Assembly: GCA_002803225.1 (NCBI GenBank)
Contig: NXFV01001676.1
Span: 1 to 64,000 of the forward strand
DNA length: 64,000 nt
Direction: 5' to 3'
Origin: Gamarada debralockiae
Lineage: Eukaryota; Ascomycota; Leotiomycetes; Helotiales; Hyphodiscaceae
Below the pieces are notes generated by a model. It saw nothing but the letters and a program-made list of their open reading frames with translations, had not been told where the DNA came from and did not search any database. This document shows positions 11,057 through 22,479 of the stretch, piece after piece; position 1 is the stretch's first letter; each line of letters begins with the position of its first letter. The position numbers and the translations under genes were made by a program.

Positions 11057-12628
11057 ATGGCTCAGATCAACAGTTCAGCTGTAGAACAGCTCAAGGCGAG
11101 CCTGTCAGCCACATCAGCAGTTGTGACGCCCAACTCGGAAAACTATGCAGAGAGCATCAAGCGTTGGGCATCATCTGCTGAGAAGCCAGCTGTAGGTGTT
11201 CTCTCCAAACAACTCAACTCGAAATGAACTTCAAATCACCATGTGGGAACGTCCCTTCCTTATACTGACTTGCAACCAGGGCATCGTCGTCTTCCCCACC
11301 TCAGCCTCAGATGTCTCCAAAGCCGTCCTCTTCAGCAAAACCCACAATCTTGAACTCGCCATCTGCGGCGGAGGCCATGCTACAAGTGGTTCCTCGTCCA
11401 CAGATGGTGGTCTCTGCATTGACCTCTCCAAAATGCGCTCTGTATCCGTTGACCCAACCGCCAAGACCGTGACCGCACAAGGCGGAGCTCTCTGGTCAGA
11501 TGTCGACATCGAAGCCGAGAAGTTCGGTCTAGCAGCAGTCGGTGGGACTGTCAACCACACCGGAATTGGAGGCCTGACTTTAGGAGGAGGATATGGATAT
11601 CTTACGGGCAAAGTTGGGCTGGTGATTGATAATTTGCTAGAGGTGGAGATGGTGCTTGCTGATGGGAGTATTGTGATTGCTTCTGAGAAAGAGAATGTAG
11701 ATTTGTTTTGGGCGGTTAGAGGTGCGGGCGCGAGCTTTGGTGTTGCGACGAAATTTGTATATCAGGGCCATGAGCAGAAGGGTCTTGTTTGGGGTGGCAT
11801 GTTGATCTTCCCGAAGTCGCAACTAGAACAGGTCGTTGCGTTCGCGAATACTGTCTTTGATGTGTCGACCGATGGAAAAGCCACGATGATGATAGGCTTT
11901 GGCGCGCCGCCGCCGGCTTTCCAGCCTGTTGTTATGGCGGTTGTGTTCTATAATGGGGAAGAGGAGGAGGCGAAGAAGTTCTTTGAGCCGCTGCTCAGTT
12001 TGGGTCCGATCGCGAACATGACGACCGCAATGCCATATTCAGGGGCGAATGCTATGTTGAATGCTGCGATGGGTTCTGGACTCCGCAGGAAGTATGTCCT
12101 CTGCCTCCCCAAACTCCCTATGCCGCCAACGTACTAACTCTCCGTCTCAGCATGAAAGGATCAGCCTTCCTCGCTCCCCTCGACCTCACTTTCGCAGAAA
12201 GTATTTTCGCTGACTTCGAAGCCTTCATCTCCCGACTCCCAGACGCAGGCGCAACAGTCATTCTCTTCGAATTCGTGCCCTTCCATAAGCTACTCTCGGT
12301 CCCACAAGACGCAACTGCTTTCGCTAACCGCGGCGCTTATGGGAATCTGATGTTTGGACCCTCCTGGACTGACCAAGCAAATGATGAGAAATGTAGGGAG
12401 TGGCCGCGCATGATGGCTAAGAAGGCGAGGGCTGAACTTGAAAGGAGGGTTAAGTGTGAGGCGAAGGATGAGAATACGAAGGTTGCAGTGGGGGAATATG
12501 GGAATTATGATTTTCTGAATGAGAGTTCGCAAACACTGTTTGGGAAGAATGCTCAGAGGTTGGGGGAGTTGAAGAGGAGATATGATCCAGGGAATGTTTT
12601 TAAGAAAGGACCGCGGGTGCTCGAATGA
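11057..12628 (+). CDS. FAD-linked oxidoreductase, PCMH/BBE (berberine bridge enzyme-like) family
   Basis: Three exons, 11057-11191, 11280-12091 and 12151-12628, give 474 residues, typical for fungal BBE-like oxidases. The FAD-binding type-4 (PCMH) domain spans roughly residues 45-220, with GIVVFPTSASDVSKAVLF and the flavin-attachment motif CGGGHATSG, whose His is the usual covalent FAD ligand. GGLTLGGGYGYL is also typical. The BBE C-terminal domain carries YGNYDF near residue 430 and RYDPGNVF near the end. The second Cys of bicovalent members is not evident. No clear signal peptide is seen, so it is probably intracellular. Such enzymes oxidise alcohols, sugars or secondary metabolites, and the substrate cannot be told here. 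The next gene, about 360 bases downstream on the same strand, is a flavin monooxygenase. Confidence 0.92.
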
Positions 12629-12984
12629 TTTGGTGGCGGGCTGTTGGATGCATTCAGCTGTTCATAACACCCCTATGTCTGTGATAGATGTCTAGAGTGT
12701 GGGTTTCGCCCTAGAGAATGTGAGAATTCCGTTTTGAAAGCGCGTCGCGTTGACTAAGGTTAGCGCGTTTTGGGGAATGTCACATCGCCGTCTCTGCAAT
12801 TTCCTTATCATACCTCGCCGTGCTGACTCGAATTTCTCCTCCGATTTCGCCGTGGTGGCCCGCTATGAGGGTCTACAGCCTGAGCAGTTTGGGATAAACT
12901 CGATCCGTTTTCAGGGCACACGACAACCTCCAGAGATACTGGTAACGCCCAAACAGCATTGCAGAAAGTAGGAGTGGCTTCAAC

Positions 12985-14795
12985 ATGGTAGAAGTAGAGA
13001 AGGTTGACCTGGTGGTTATTGGAGCAGGTATACGAGCTTTCGCCTTCCCTCAGTCATGGCACTCCTTGTTTGCTCAACCTGCTAACTGCGCTTCTCCTAC
13101 ACAGGATGGCATGGTCTTGCTGCTGCAAAGACCTACCTCGAGGTCAATCCAGCGGCCAATCTCGTACTCCTCGAAGAGGCATCGACAGTGGGAGGTGTCT
13201 GGGCGAAACACAGGCTGTATCCAGGGTTGAAATCGAACAATTTGCTGGGCACATATGAGTTCTCGGATTTCCCTCTCGATAAGGAAACATATGGTGTTCA
13301 GGAGGGTCGCCCTCTACCAGCAGATGTTGTTCATCGATATTTGACGGATTATGCGAAGTCATTCGGCGTCTATGAGCGAATCCGATTCAATTCCAAGGTG
13401 GAGTCGTGTGAGCACAAGGATGGAGGCGGGTGGCTGATCACTATGTCTGGCCGCCCAGACAGCTCAAGCCATACATCACAGATCTTCGCATCGAAGCTGA
13501 TTATCGCTACTGGATTGACTTCAGAACCATTCCAGCCGATTATAAAGGGCAGCGAATCCTTCGAAGCATCGCTGTTCCATTCCAAAGATTTCAAGGACCA
13601 TGCAAGCACTGTGGATACGGCGAAGAACGTATGCGTTTTAGGAGGCACGAAGTCAGCATGGGATGTTGTCTATGCGTATGCTTCTAAAGGCGTTCAGATC
13701 GACTGGATTATTCGAGAGAGTGGTCATGGGCCAACATGGATGGCACCTCCTTATGTGACTCCCCTGAAGAAATGGTTGGAGAAGCTCACGCAGACCCGGT
13801 TTCTTACTTGGTTATCTCCTTGTATCTGGGGCGACGCAGATGGCTACTCATCTGTACGCTCATTCTTCCACGGAACATGGATTGGTCGAAAATTGGTGGA
13901 CACGTTCTGGGGCATACTTGCTAGTGATGTGATTTCGCTCAATAAGTACGATGCTCATCCAGAGACCGCTAAACTAAAGCCCTGGACGAATCCTTTCTTT
14001 ATTGCTTCATCGCTCTCAATCTTGAACTACGACACCAACTTCTTCGACCTAGTCAAGGATGGCAAAGCTCGAGTTCACATCGCAGATATCGCGAGCTTGG
14101 ACAAGAAGACCGTCTATCTTTCCGATGGCGAACGGTTAGAAACGGATGCCTTGGTTTGCTGTACTGGATGGAAGCACAGCCCTCCTTTGAAGGTCCTACC
14201 AGAGGGCCTCGACTTGGGTCTTCCTCATCGGCATAGCCTGTCAGAGCCGTCGGATCTAATCGTTCGAGCTGATAAGGAGATCCTCGCCAAATTCCCCAGA
14301 CTGAAAGATCAACCAAAACCCAATCCAAAGTACAAGCCTTTGAAAGATGCCGAAAAGACTATGGAACATGAACAGGAGCCGTACAGGCTGTACCGGTTCA
14401 TGGTGCCACCTGCATTCATTGACTCTCGAGACATCGCCTTTGCGGGTAGTCTGTTGACCATTTCGACGGCCATGAATGCTCAAATACAGGCTCTCTGGAT
14501 TACAGCCTTCTTCGCCGACGAGGTCTCCCTCGATCCGGATGTCAAGTACTCGTCTGTTCTTCATAGTAGGTTCATGAAATGGCGTGCTCCTTCAGGATTT
14601 GGCGATCGATTTCCTGATATGGTGTTCGATGCTCTATCTTATATGGACATGCTTTTGACAGATTTGGGTCTGGAGTGCCACAGAAAGGGTGGAGCTGTGG
14701 CAGAGATATTTAGCCCCTATGGACCGAGCGACTACAAAGGATTGACCAGTGAATGGATGGCAAAGAAAGCGGGTGGAAAGCTGCATGTTGAGTAA
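12985..14795 (+). CDS. FAD/NADPH-dependent flavin monooxygenase (FMO-like)
   Basis: Two exons, 12985-13027 and 13105-14795, give 577 residues. The intron interrupts the first Rossmann motif, and joining restores LVVIGAGWHGLAAAKTYL, the GxGxxG FAD site at residues 10-30. GGVWAKHRLYPGLKSN follows, as in FMOs. The second nucleotide-binding motif is VCVLGGTKSAWDVVYAYA, and SLFHSKDFKDH resembles the FMO fingerprint region. LVCCTGW is the ATG-like motif before the C-terminal part. The family inserts one oxygen atom into N-, S- or C-containing substrates using NADPH and O2. The substrate is unknown. Its co-orientation with a BBE oxidase suggests a small oxidative module, which is an inference only. 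Confidence 0.92.
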
Positions 14796-15625
14796 CATAC
14801 AATATAGCTCGGTGGCTATGGCCGTGGTGATCCGCCGATAATCTGGAGTTCTATACAGTGGCTAAACAATGCATTTCTAGCGCCAGATAGGTTTTAGTCC
14901 TCCTCCTTTGTCCAATTCCAAACCCGAGCACGGCGTGGACTTTGATCCGTGTTTCCGAATTGTCGGTTTCGCTCAAGCAAAGGATCCTCGCAACTTGTGT
15001 TAAAAAAGTCGTTCGTCACATTGGATCAGTATCAGAACTCCGACATCGACCTTTTGCGCGTATCTTGTTCTAGCACTGCCATCGCCCAAAGCTTGGCGAC
15101 CTCATCTTATTTGGACGCTGTCTTCGACCGTAGTTTGATTGATGCTATTTCTTCCCGTCTTTCCTAGCGATGAGGCAAATCATATCAGAAAGGATGAATG
15201 ACAAAGCCTACGGGGATTCCGAAAGTAACTACACGTCCTCTTGATCGTCACTTGGGCTTTCTAAGAGCTATCCATTGGAGATGTTTGTTACGGAAAAATC
15301 CATCGATTCGTTGATCTGTGACTCAGCGCCCTATCGCTGGTCAAATAATGTACACCCTGTAATGATGGAGAAAAGCAAACTCCATGCCACCTATGCTCTA
15401 TCAATACAACCATTTGTATAACACCTAACACCACCTACCCTCCTCCCTCCATGCCATCTCTGACTGTATCAAATCACAGACGAAGATGATAAAGCTGTTT
15501 TTGAAACAGCGGAAGAAACTGTGGCTACCGCGCTTGAATTGGGGGTTTAGCTTCCCATTTCTGTAATAATCCCACCACCCAACCGTCTAATATTACAAAT
15601 CATAAAAATCCATGGATCAGTCACA
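14796..15625. other. intergenic between convergent genes
   Basis: This is the 3' flank of the monooxygenase and of the minus-strand seven-TM gene. No supported reading frame, RNA gene or repeat is seen. Confidence 0.45.
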
Positions 15626-17555
15626 TCAAGAAGGCTTGCCCTGATTCCCAACAAGCTTCTTCCCCTCCTCATCATCGCTTCCATCCTCTGACCATTTATC
15701 ACCTTCATCCCCCACCGCAAATATCGTCTCCCCATCAATACTCTCTCTCGGAATCTCCCTGGCTGTATTCGCTCCCGGCGGCGGATCATATCTTGATCCC
15801 TCCTGACCAGGCTGCGTTCTATCGCCTCTGTGCGCCGCAGCATTCTCCAAGTCATCATCGTCACCATCCTCAACGCCGAAATCCGCAATCTCAAATCCCT
15901 CATCATCCTGCGCCAATTCATCACTCATCGCAAAGCGGCGATTGTTCGCCGTCGGTCTCCATACATATGCAATGAAGATCACATCAGCGAGATAGACAAG
16001 GTTGAGCCAGCCGTCCAAGATGAACCAGCGTGTTTGCCAGTGGAAGGGCACGAAGTCGGGATCCGAAGCAGAGGCGAAGTTTAAGGAGTTGAAGAAGAAG
16101 AAGCCAAAGATTACCAGGATCGAGACGAGGATGCACCACCACAGTTTGCGGTACATAGCGGCTTTGGTGGTTTGTTTGCGCTCGTTGAGATCTTTCATGG
16201 TCATATTGAGGGAGTTGAGCGTCCAAACGTAGAAGGCGGTTAGGGTTCCTGCCAAGGGCAGGATGACGAACAGGACCAGAGGACCTACATTCTGATGAGC
16301 GGTTGAGAGTCCGGAATAGGGTTAACTGAACTTACCAGCATGCTCGGGAGTAATTGTCAAACTTGCAACGGAGTAGATTAGTCCGAAGACGAAATGAGCT
16401 CCAGCAAGGTAGCGGACGTAGATCATGGTCTTTCCCAAGCTAGGTTTGACGACACCATAGCCCATGCAGACGATGAGGAGAAGGAAGAAGGAGAAAGAGT
16501 TGCGCCCAGCATTCAGGATTGCAACGAGAATCATCAAGACTTTGGAGCCTAAGTTGGAGCCAGCGCGGTTGAGGTAATCTACTAAGGTCAATGAAGTTCA
16601 ATCAACATGTAGGCTCACATACCATAGAAGCCCCAAGTCATCGCCATTTCCACAATCAAGAAAACAATGATTGCGCTGATGTAATTTTGCACGGGTACTA
16701 AGAGAGTTTGTCAGTCTCTTGGCAAAAGTCTTGATCTTTGGGCTCACTCACATATATCTTGCCGGTGCTGGACATAGAGGAAAAACCAAAAGCTAGATAC
16801 GAGTCAGCAACACAGTTCAGAAAGACAGATAGCTCAACATACGCTGCAATCACCACATAGGCAATCGTGATACCGCCATAGAAAGGAAGCTTGGCAATCT
16901 GAGCGGCTGGGAGCTCTCCGTAGGCGTTTCGGAATTCCACAGTCGCAGTGTACTCAACCCCATCAGGTGTGAATCCAGTCGTACCAACGCAATAATATCC
17001 CGTCTTCTTAATTCCATAGTTAATCGGTGGGCCTGGATTCTTCAAGTTCACTGCTTTGGTAAGAATCTCGTTCTTAGAGAGATCTGTTGAATTGGGCGAT
17101 AAGATGAATTCGCCAGTTTGGTTGGTATTACACCACTTGTTTTCGATTGTTTCTTGGTCGCAGATGTATTCTCTCTGTAATATGCATCAGAATGTGTTCA
17201 CTCGTACGTCTTTCTCGGAAGGGGTACCTGTACTGAATCTGCTGTTGGTAAGACACCTATGAGATCGTAATCTCTCCACTCAAATATGATCATGCTCGCG
17301 ATTGGTTCCGAATCATCTTCTGCAGTATTCTTGATAAATTTGACAATTATTTGAGGATCAACCGCTCCTCCCCAGGTCTTCCGGTCGTACATTCCGGCGC
17401 ATACTTGTCGATTGTCGTTGGACTGGTCCTAGATACACTGTTAGCAGCTTTACTTCCCATCCAATAGACAAGCTACTAACCACCTTGTTCTCCAATGCGC
17501 TGACTGTCACACATGACAGCCCAAGCAAGAGAAGACCATGAAGCCAGCTTCTCAT
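15626..17555 (-). CDS. PTM1/LUSTR-type seven-transmembrane protein (lung seven-TM receptor family)
   Basis: Seven exons on the minus strand: 17481-17555, 17228-17428, 16843-17174, 16752-16792, 16623-16697, 16336-16581 and 15626-16284. They sum to 542 residues. A signal peptide is visible (MRSWLHGLLLLGLSCVTVSA), then a luminal/extracellular domain with paired cysteines (about residues 25-175). Seven hydrophobic segments follow, starting LPFYGGITIAYVVIAA, including FWFFLYVQHRQDILPVQNYI and ending in the helix YLADVIFIAYVW. An acidic cytoplasmic tail (DDDDLEN, GDKWSEDGSDDEEG) closes it. The family includes yeast Ptm1 and animal GPR107/108, Golgi or endosomal proteins thought to act in trafficking. 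It is divergent from CTU2, with a gap of about 360 bases. Confidence 0.92.
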
Positions 17556-17918
17556 GTTTGCTTTGTAGCCTCGCGGGCTGATACGGAGCTGTTCTGTGAT
17601 TTCAGGATCTGCTGAATTGGTCTATGAATAATGCCGCTGATTTTATGGCCATCAAGAGAAGATCCGCAGCATCCGATATGAGGGAGCAGATGGAAGAAAC
17701 GAATTCGGAATGGAGGAGATTTTATTGTGGTTTCAAAGGTTCAAAGTTCCTCGATGCCACCAAAGCCCCAAATAGATGTGAAACCTCAGGCCGCATAATC
17801 TATGTTAGTAAGGCATGGCAAGGCTTGCAAATCTCGAGCCTCGTGAAAAATAGCTTACGATTTATTGAAGATCGGAAAAAAGTTCAAGAAGACTCGGCAA
17901 CAAGCTATTTCCGACAAC
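17556..17918. promoter_or_regulatory. divergent promoter region between the seven-TM gene and CTU2
   Basis: About 360 bases separate the two start codons. No recognised regulatory motif; it must hold both core promoters. Confidence 0.4.
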
Positions 17919-19106
17919 ATGGCAGCTCCAGATAATACAAAGCAGGCAGATTCAAATGCCACATGCAAGAGATGTATTGAGGGACAAGCAACACTCAAAA
18001 TCCGCTCCGAGCAAGTCTGCGAGTGAGTTGCTTTCCCGACTGTCGCAAGACTCGTGCTGATCAGTTCTAGAGAATGCTTCTTGCTATATGTTAATACAAA
18101 GGCCGTTAAGCGTATGGAAACATATAGAGTTCGAGGATCAACAAAGACACCGAAGAAACTCCTACTCCCACTTTCATTTGGACCTTGCTCCGGCAGCCTG
18201 CTGCACATTCTGGATCAACATCTGACGGGACAATATGAGAAGATGAATCGAGCTGCCTATGAGTTATATGTGGTCCACATAGATCTGTTCCTGGATGCTG
18301 CAGACCGGAAGGAGTCTTCCGCGTTGTTGGAGAAATACAAGGCTCGATTTTCCAGGCACAGCTACTCTAGTGTTAGTCTCGAGGATGCTCTCCTCTTGGA
18401 GGACATGGATTGGAGTACTTTGAACTTGCCCCAACCCTCCGTTGCGAATATTCAAAGGCCAGCAAGCGAACAGTTGCAAGAACTTATTGGGTCTTTACCA
18501 TCCGCGACATCCAGGGCCGATCTTGTTTCCACTTTAAAGACTCGACTCCTAGTGGACGTCGCGAAGAAGAACAATTGCGAAGGAATACTTTTCGGCGAGT
18601 CTGCTACACGGCTCGCAGAGAAGACTCTCACAGAAACAGCCAAAGGCCGTGGCTTTTCAGTCCCTTGGCAGGTCTCCGATGGAATGTCACCATATGGCAT
18701 CGCGTTCAATTATCCTCTGCGAGATCTTCTCAAGAAAGAACTAGTGACGTTCACTTCTATAACAACAATACCTCTCTCCGATTTAATCATTTACAAAGAG
18801 CCATCCTCTCATATCTCGGCTTCTTCGAAGCAAACTACTATTGATGATCTCATGATCCAGTACTTCGAGTCTGTCGAAGAAAACTACCCCAGCATTGTAG
18901 CCAATGTTGTCAGGACATCAAGCAAGCTCAAGCCTCTCACTGGCGATGAAACTACGGCATGCGGCCTTTGTGGATTGCCTGTTGCAGAAGAGACTGATGG
19001 GATATTTGGATGGGGAGGAGATCAGAATTCGAATTCACGGCCAGCGAGAGAGATTGGTCATAATGGTATTCTATGCTATGGATGCTCGAGGTCTATCAAC
19101 GGCTAA
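17919..19106 (+). CDS. CTU2: cytoplasmic tRNA 2-thiolation protein 2 (CTU2/NCS2)
   Basis: Two exons, 17919-18022 and 18071-19106, give 379 residues. The N-terminus has the CxxC typical of the family (TCKRCIEGQATLKIR) and a second Cys in EECFLLYVNTK. The central part contains PLSFGPCSGSLLHILDQHL, the degenerate ATP-pyrophosphatase loop of Ncs2, and NCEGILFGESATRLAEKTL. The C-terminus has CGLCGLPV and ILCYGCSRSI, cysteine pairs near the end as in fungal orthologues. With CTU1/NCS6 it thiolates uridine 34 of cytosolic tRNA-Lys, -Glu and -Gln, using sulfur relayed from Urm1. The 48-base intron splits a Glu codon. Confidence 0.93.
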
Positions 19107-19270
19107 AGACATATGCACAAAGCTTCGATCAAGGTCTAAATGATGCTCGAAAGACTACCGCCTCCGAACTTTTAGTCGCCCTCAGGACTCCGAGTACTAT
19201 ACAAACCGGATTCGATATTTACAAGATGACGGTCTAAATCATCGCAGGAGGGAAATGATAGATGGGTTGT

Positions 19271-20351
19271 CTAGACTTGGTCCTTTATTGAAGCGGAGAG
19301 GACACGATCCTCGAATTTTCGCATCAGCTTGTTGGTCTGCTCAGCCAAGCTAAGCGTCAAGATAGTGTGGGGTAGGATTCGGGCCAAATGCGGAAGGAAT
19401 CCTTTGTAAATAGCCAAGAGTCCCTCGGTCTTGACGGTCTTTGCGAGACAATCGAATACTCCTCGGTAGAGATTGCCGTTTTGGTTGTACATGCGAGACA
19501 TGATCGTGTCTAGTCCAAAGTCAGTAACAAGAAGCAGCAAGACCAGGGAACTGCTTACCTGGTGGATGCATAACACAGCACACCACGAAACCACTCGCAG
19601 TACTGCTAGCCAAGTGAAGCGCCGGACCTTCCTCCATCCCCAAATGCTTCACCAGTCTTCTCTTCGCAAAAAAGTATGTGGGCAGCTGCACCGAACTTCC
19701 AAAACCCGTCCTTACCATAGCCGCACCCACACCTCTATAAAGTCCCGTAACACCCTCCCCCTTATAAATCTGCCTCATTCCATCCAGCGCATTCCTATAA
19801 GCATGCTGCGTCCCCACCGGCGCAAATGGCGAGAAACTCTGCAACCTCGTCTTAACCAAAAAGAAGGGACTTCCCGCGGCAGCGCCTAAAATCCCCGACG
19901 TCGCGCCCGAGAAGATATTGATCCCCAAACTCTGTGTAGTCGGATCGGTGTATATCGCCGACGTTAAGGAGTGTCGTATGGGCTCGTAGAATCCGAGTCG
20001 GCATCCATTGAGGATCATTTGGTATATGTACGCTGCGCCGATTCCGCGGTAGATTCCTTTGATTCCTTCGTTGCGCACTATTACGGAGACGCCATGGAAG
20101 GGCCCCTTGTACATTCGTGGTTGCAGACCTTTTTCTTGGAGCTCGCCTTGGAGTTGCATGCTGCGCTCTGTCAGCGCGTGAACGGTAAGGGAGGAAGGGA
20201 AGGCTTACCGGATCTTCACTGTTTCGAAGGGATGGGTTGCTGTAACTGCTCCGCAGGCTGCGATGCCTCCCGCTATGAAAGCTCTGTATATGTTCTTTAG
20301 CTCTTATTAACTCTCGCAGAACTTTGGAACATACCCTAAAGTCGTAGACAT
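19271..20351 (-). CDS. OAC1: mitochondrial oxaloacetate carrier-like protein (OAC1 type)
   Basis: Four exons: 20335-20351, 20209-20283, 19559-20160 and 19271-19509, giving 310 residues, normal for the SLC25 family. Three tandem carrier repeats are seen with signatures THPFETVKIRMQLQGEL, SPFFLVKTRLQSF and MHPPDTIMSRMYNQ. The last, spanning the final intron, is characteristic of yeast Oac1 rather than other carriers. GLYRGVGAAMVRTGFGSSVQ also fits. Oac1 moves oxaloacetate, sulfate or isopropylmalate across the inner mitochondrial membrane. The small first exon (17 bases) is inferred from MSTTLGAFIAGG continuity. Divergent from SWD2 with a spacing of about 490 bases. Confidence 0.9.
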
Positions 20352-20836
20352 TTTGAACTCCACTCCTGCCCTCAGAAGGGATCTTGTAAACTCTGGTATT
20401 GGAACGCCAGTTTGCAGGATTTTTTCCTATTGATGTGACCAGTTTGCAGAGGGCAAGGCGAAACTTATGGGGCCCAAGTTGGCCACTGAGACCTCGCCGA
20501 TATCAGTTTTGGGAATTTGGGATTCTGACTGTGATTAGTTTCGTATTATTATTTTTCGTTGCTTACACTCACATCAGCCCGGCTGCAACAGGGATTCTTG
20601 GCCGATGCGTGGCATTGAAAGGCCTGAAATATGTGGCAAAACAATCACGTGTGCTCTGAAAACCGTGTCGGTGGAGTGAACGAACGAACTTCAAATCGTT
20701 TCAGAGTCCAGGTACATCGTGGTATCAAGCGAATTAGAGCCCAATTTGATGATCATGGCTTCTCATCCAATCTAAGCCACATTTAAATAACACCGAGCCT
20801 CCTAATCCCGAGAGCACATCCCACAACCAATCAACC
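20352..20836. promoter_or_regulatory. divergent promoter region between OAC1-like and SWD2-like genes
   Basis: About 485 bases between start codons. No sustained frame or recognised motif. A CT/CA-rich leader runs into 20837. Confidence 0.4.
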
Positions 20837-22108
20837 ATGGCGTCAACTCCAATGGATATCGATTCGCCCATTGGTGCAAATGGACTGGGAGGAAAGGCAA
20901 ATGGCATCCCAAGTACTTCAACTACCGCTAAGCTCACTGAAATGATGCCCCTTTACCGTCCAACAAAGGTGAGTATCACATTTCAAAGAAATTGACAACT
21001 GCTCACAACCGCAAGAAGCTCTTTCGTCGCGAGCTCTCAGAGGCGGCTGGCAAACCGCCCCCTGGTTCAAGCTCTATTTTATCTCTCGATTTTGATAATG
21101 AAGGAGGCTTGCTTCTCACTTCGGAAAGTGATAATAGTATGCAAATTTACAACATCAAAGAGGGAAAGCATCACAAGACTCTTCTCAGTCAAAAGTACGG
21201 TGCTATGCATGCCATGTTCGCTCATGCCCCTGGCACCATCATTCACTCCAGTACAAAGATCAATCGTAAGTAATATTCATGTCCCTTAAAGACTCTAAAC
21301 TAAATACTATCTAGATACCATAAGATACCTCTCCATGCACGACAACTCCTACCTACGCTACTTCGAAGGCCACGAGAAGAACGTCACGTGCCTGTCCCTC
21401 CACCCCGGCCAAGACAACTTCCTCTCATGCAGCGAAGACAACACCGTCCGAATCTGGGATGCATCCACCAAGAACGCCTGTGGCAAGCTTCTCCTAAACA
21501 GTGCCTACCTCGCAGCTTGGGATCCCTCCGGCAACGTCTTTGCCGTTGCTTCGCCAGCAGCTCAAGCCATACTCCTCTACGACTTCCGCAATTTCGACAA
21601 AGAGCCTTTCTCAACTTTCGACATGCTATCTCACTCTCAAGATCCTCTACCAAACTCCCCAAGTAAGGGCTGGAATAAGCTTGAGTTCTCCAACGATGGC
21701 AAATCCATACTCGTCGGAACTACAGGTCGTTGTCATTATCTCATCGATGCGTTTGATGGTCATCTGAGAGCATCTCTACTGCGCGGCGAGAAGGGAGGAG
21801 TGCGAAGACTTGGCGCTGGTGACCATAATCCCGAATATATGGACTCCCACTCAAGCGAGTTCCTCCAGCCAAGTTCAGGGGATTGTTGTTTCACACCAGA
21901 TGGAAGATACGTAATCAGTGGTTGCAAACGAGACGGCGTGCTTGTGTGGGATACTCTCGCTGCTGCTCAAGACAAGAATCTCAGACCAAGTCATCAGTTG
22001 GAGTATAAGGGGGATAGTGCCGTCATTGCGTTTAATCCGAGATACAACTTCTTTGCGACGGGTGATAAGGAGGTTGTGTTCTGGGTTCCAGATCCGCATG
22101 CTGCTTGA
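20837..22108 (+). CDS. SWD2: WD40-repeat protein SWD2/WDR82 (COMPASS and cleavage/polyadenylation factor subunit)
   Basis: Exons 20837-20968, about 21019-21265 and 21315-22108 give about 390 residues. The second acceptor could be three bases earlier, adding one Lys. WD repeats include ILSLDFDNEGGLLLTSESD, the central YLSMHDNSYLRYFEGHEKNV followed by LSCSEDNTVRIWD, and the C-terminal YVISGCKRDGVLVWD and FFATGDKEVVFWVPD. The RYLSMHDN-RYFEGHE stretch is the hallmark of Swd2/WDR82. The family links H3K4 methylation by Set1/COMPASS with RNA 3'-end processing. Its 3' end faces the Zn2Cys6 gene (about 370 bases). Confidence 0.92.
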
Positions 22109-22479
22109 ATGTGGGTAACTCTTCTTGCATTGCTTGTTTGGATTTGGAAGATGGCAGATACCCAAATTGGTGGTTATATGAGGCGTTTGGGCGGAGTTGG
22201 AGGTAGCATTTGTTGGAGTCTACGAAGTAGTAGGAATCTTCTCAAGGTTTTTTGCTGCGCATCGGAATTGATATAGCCCATTGTGGCCTGAAAAAGAATC
22301 CTTGACTTGGGCAACATGGTCAGATTACGTGCCGGCTTTTTTTCTTCACATCCAATCGCGACCCCATCGTGAAAGCTGTTATCAACTATCCTTCATATTG
22401 CCATCATCAAACTCGGCAAGTGCTGCCATAGTTCCTCTTCATGAATATCCCGATACATGCTGGTACAACAATACTCAGC
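22109..22479. other. intergenic between convergent genes
   Basis: The 3' regions of the SWD2-like gene and the Zn2Cys6 regulator. No supported gene. Confidence 0.4.
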
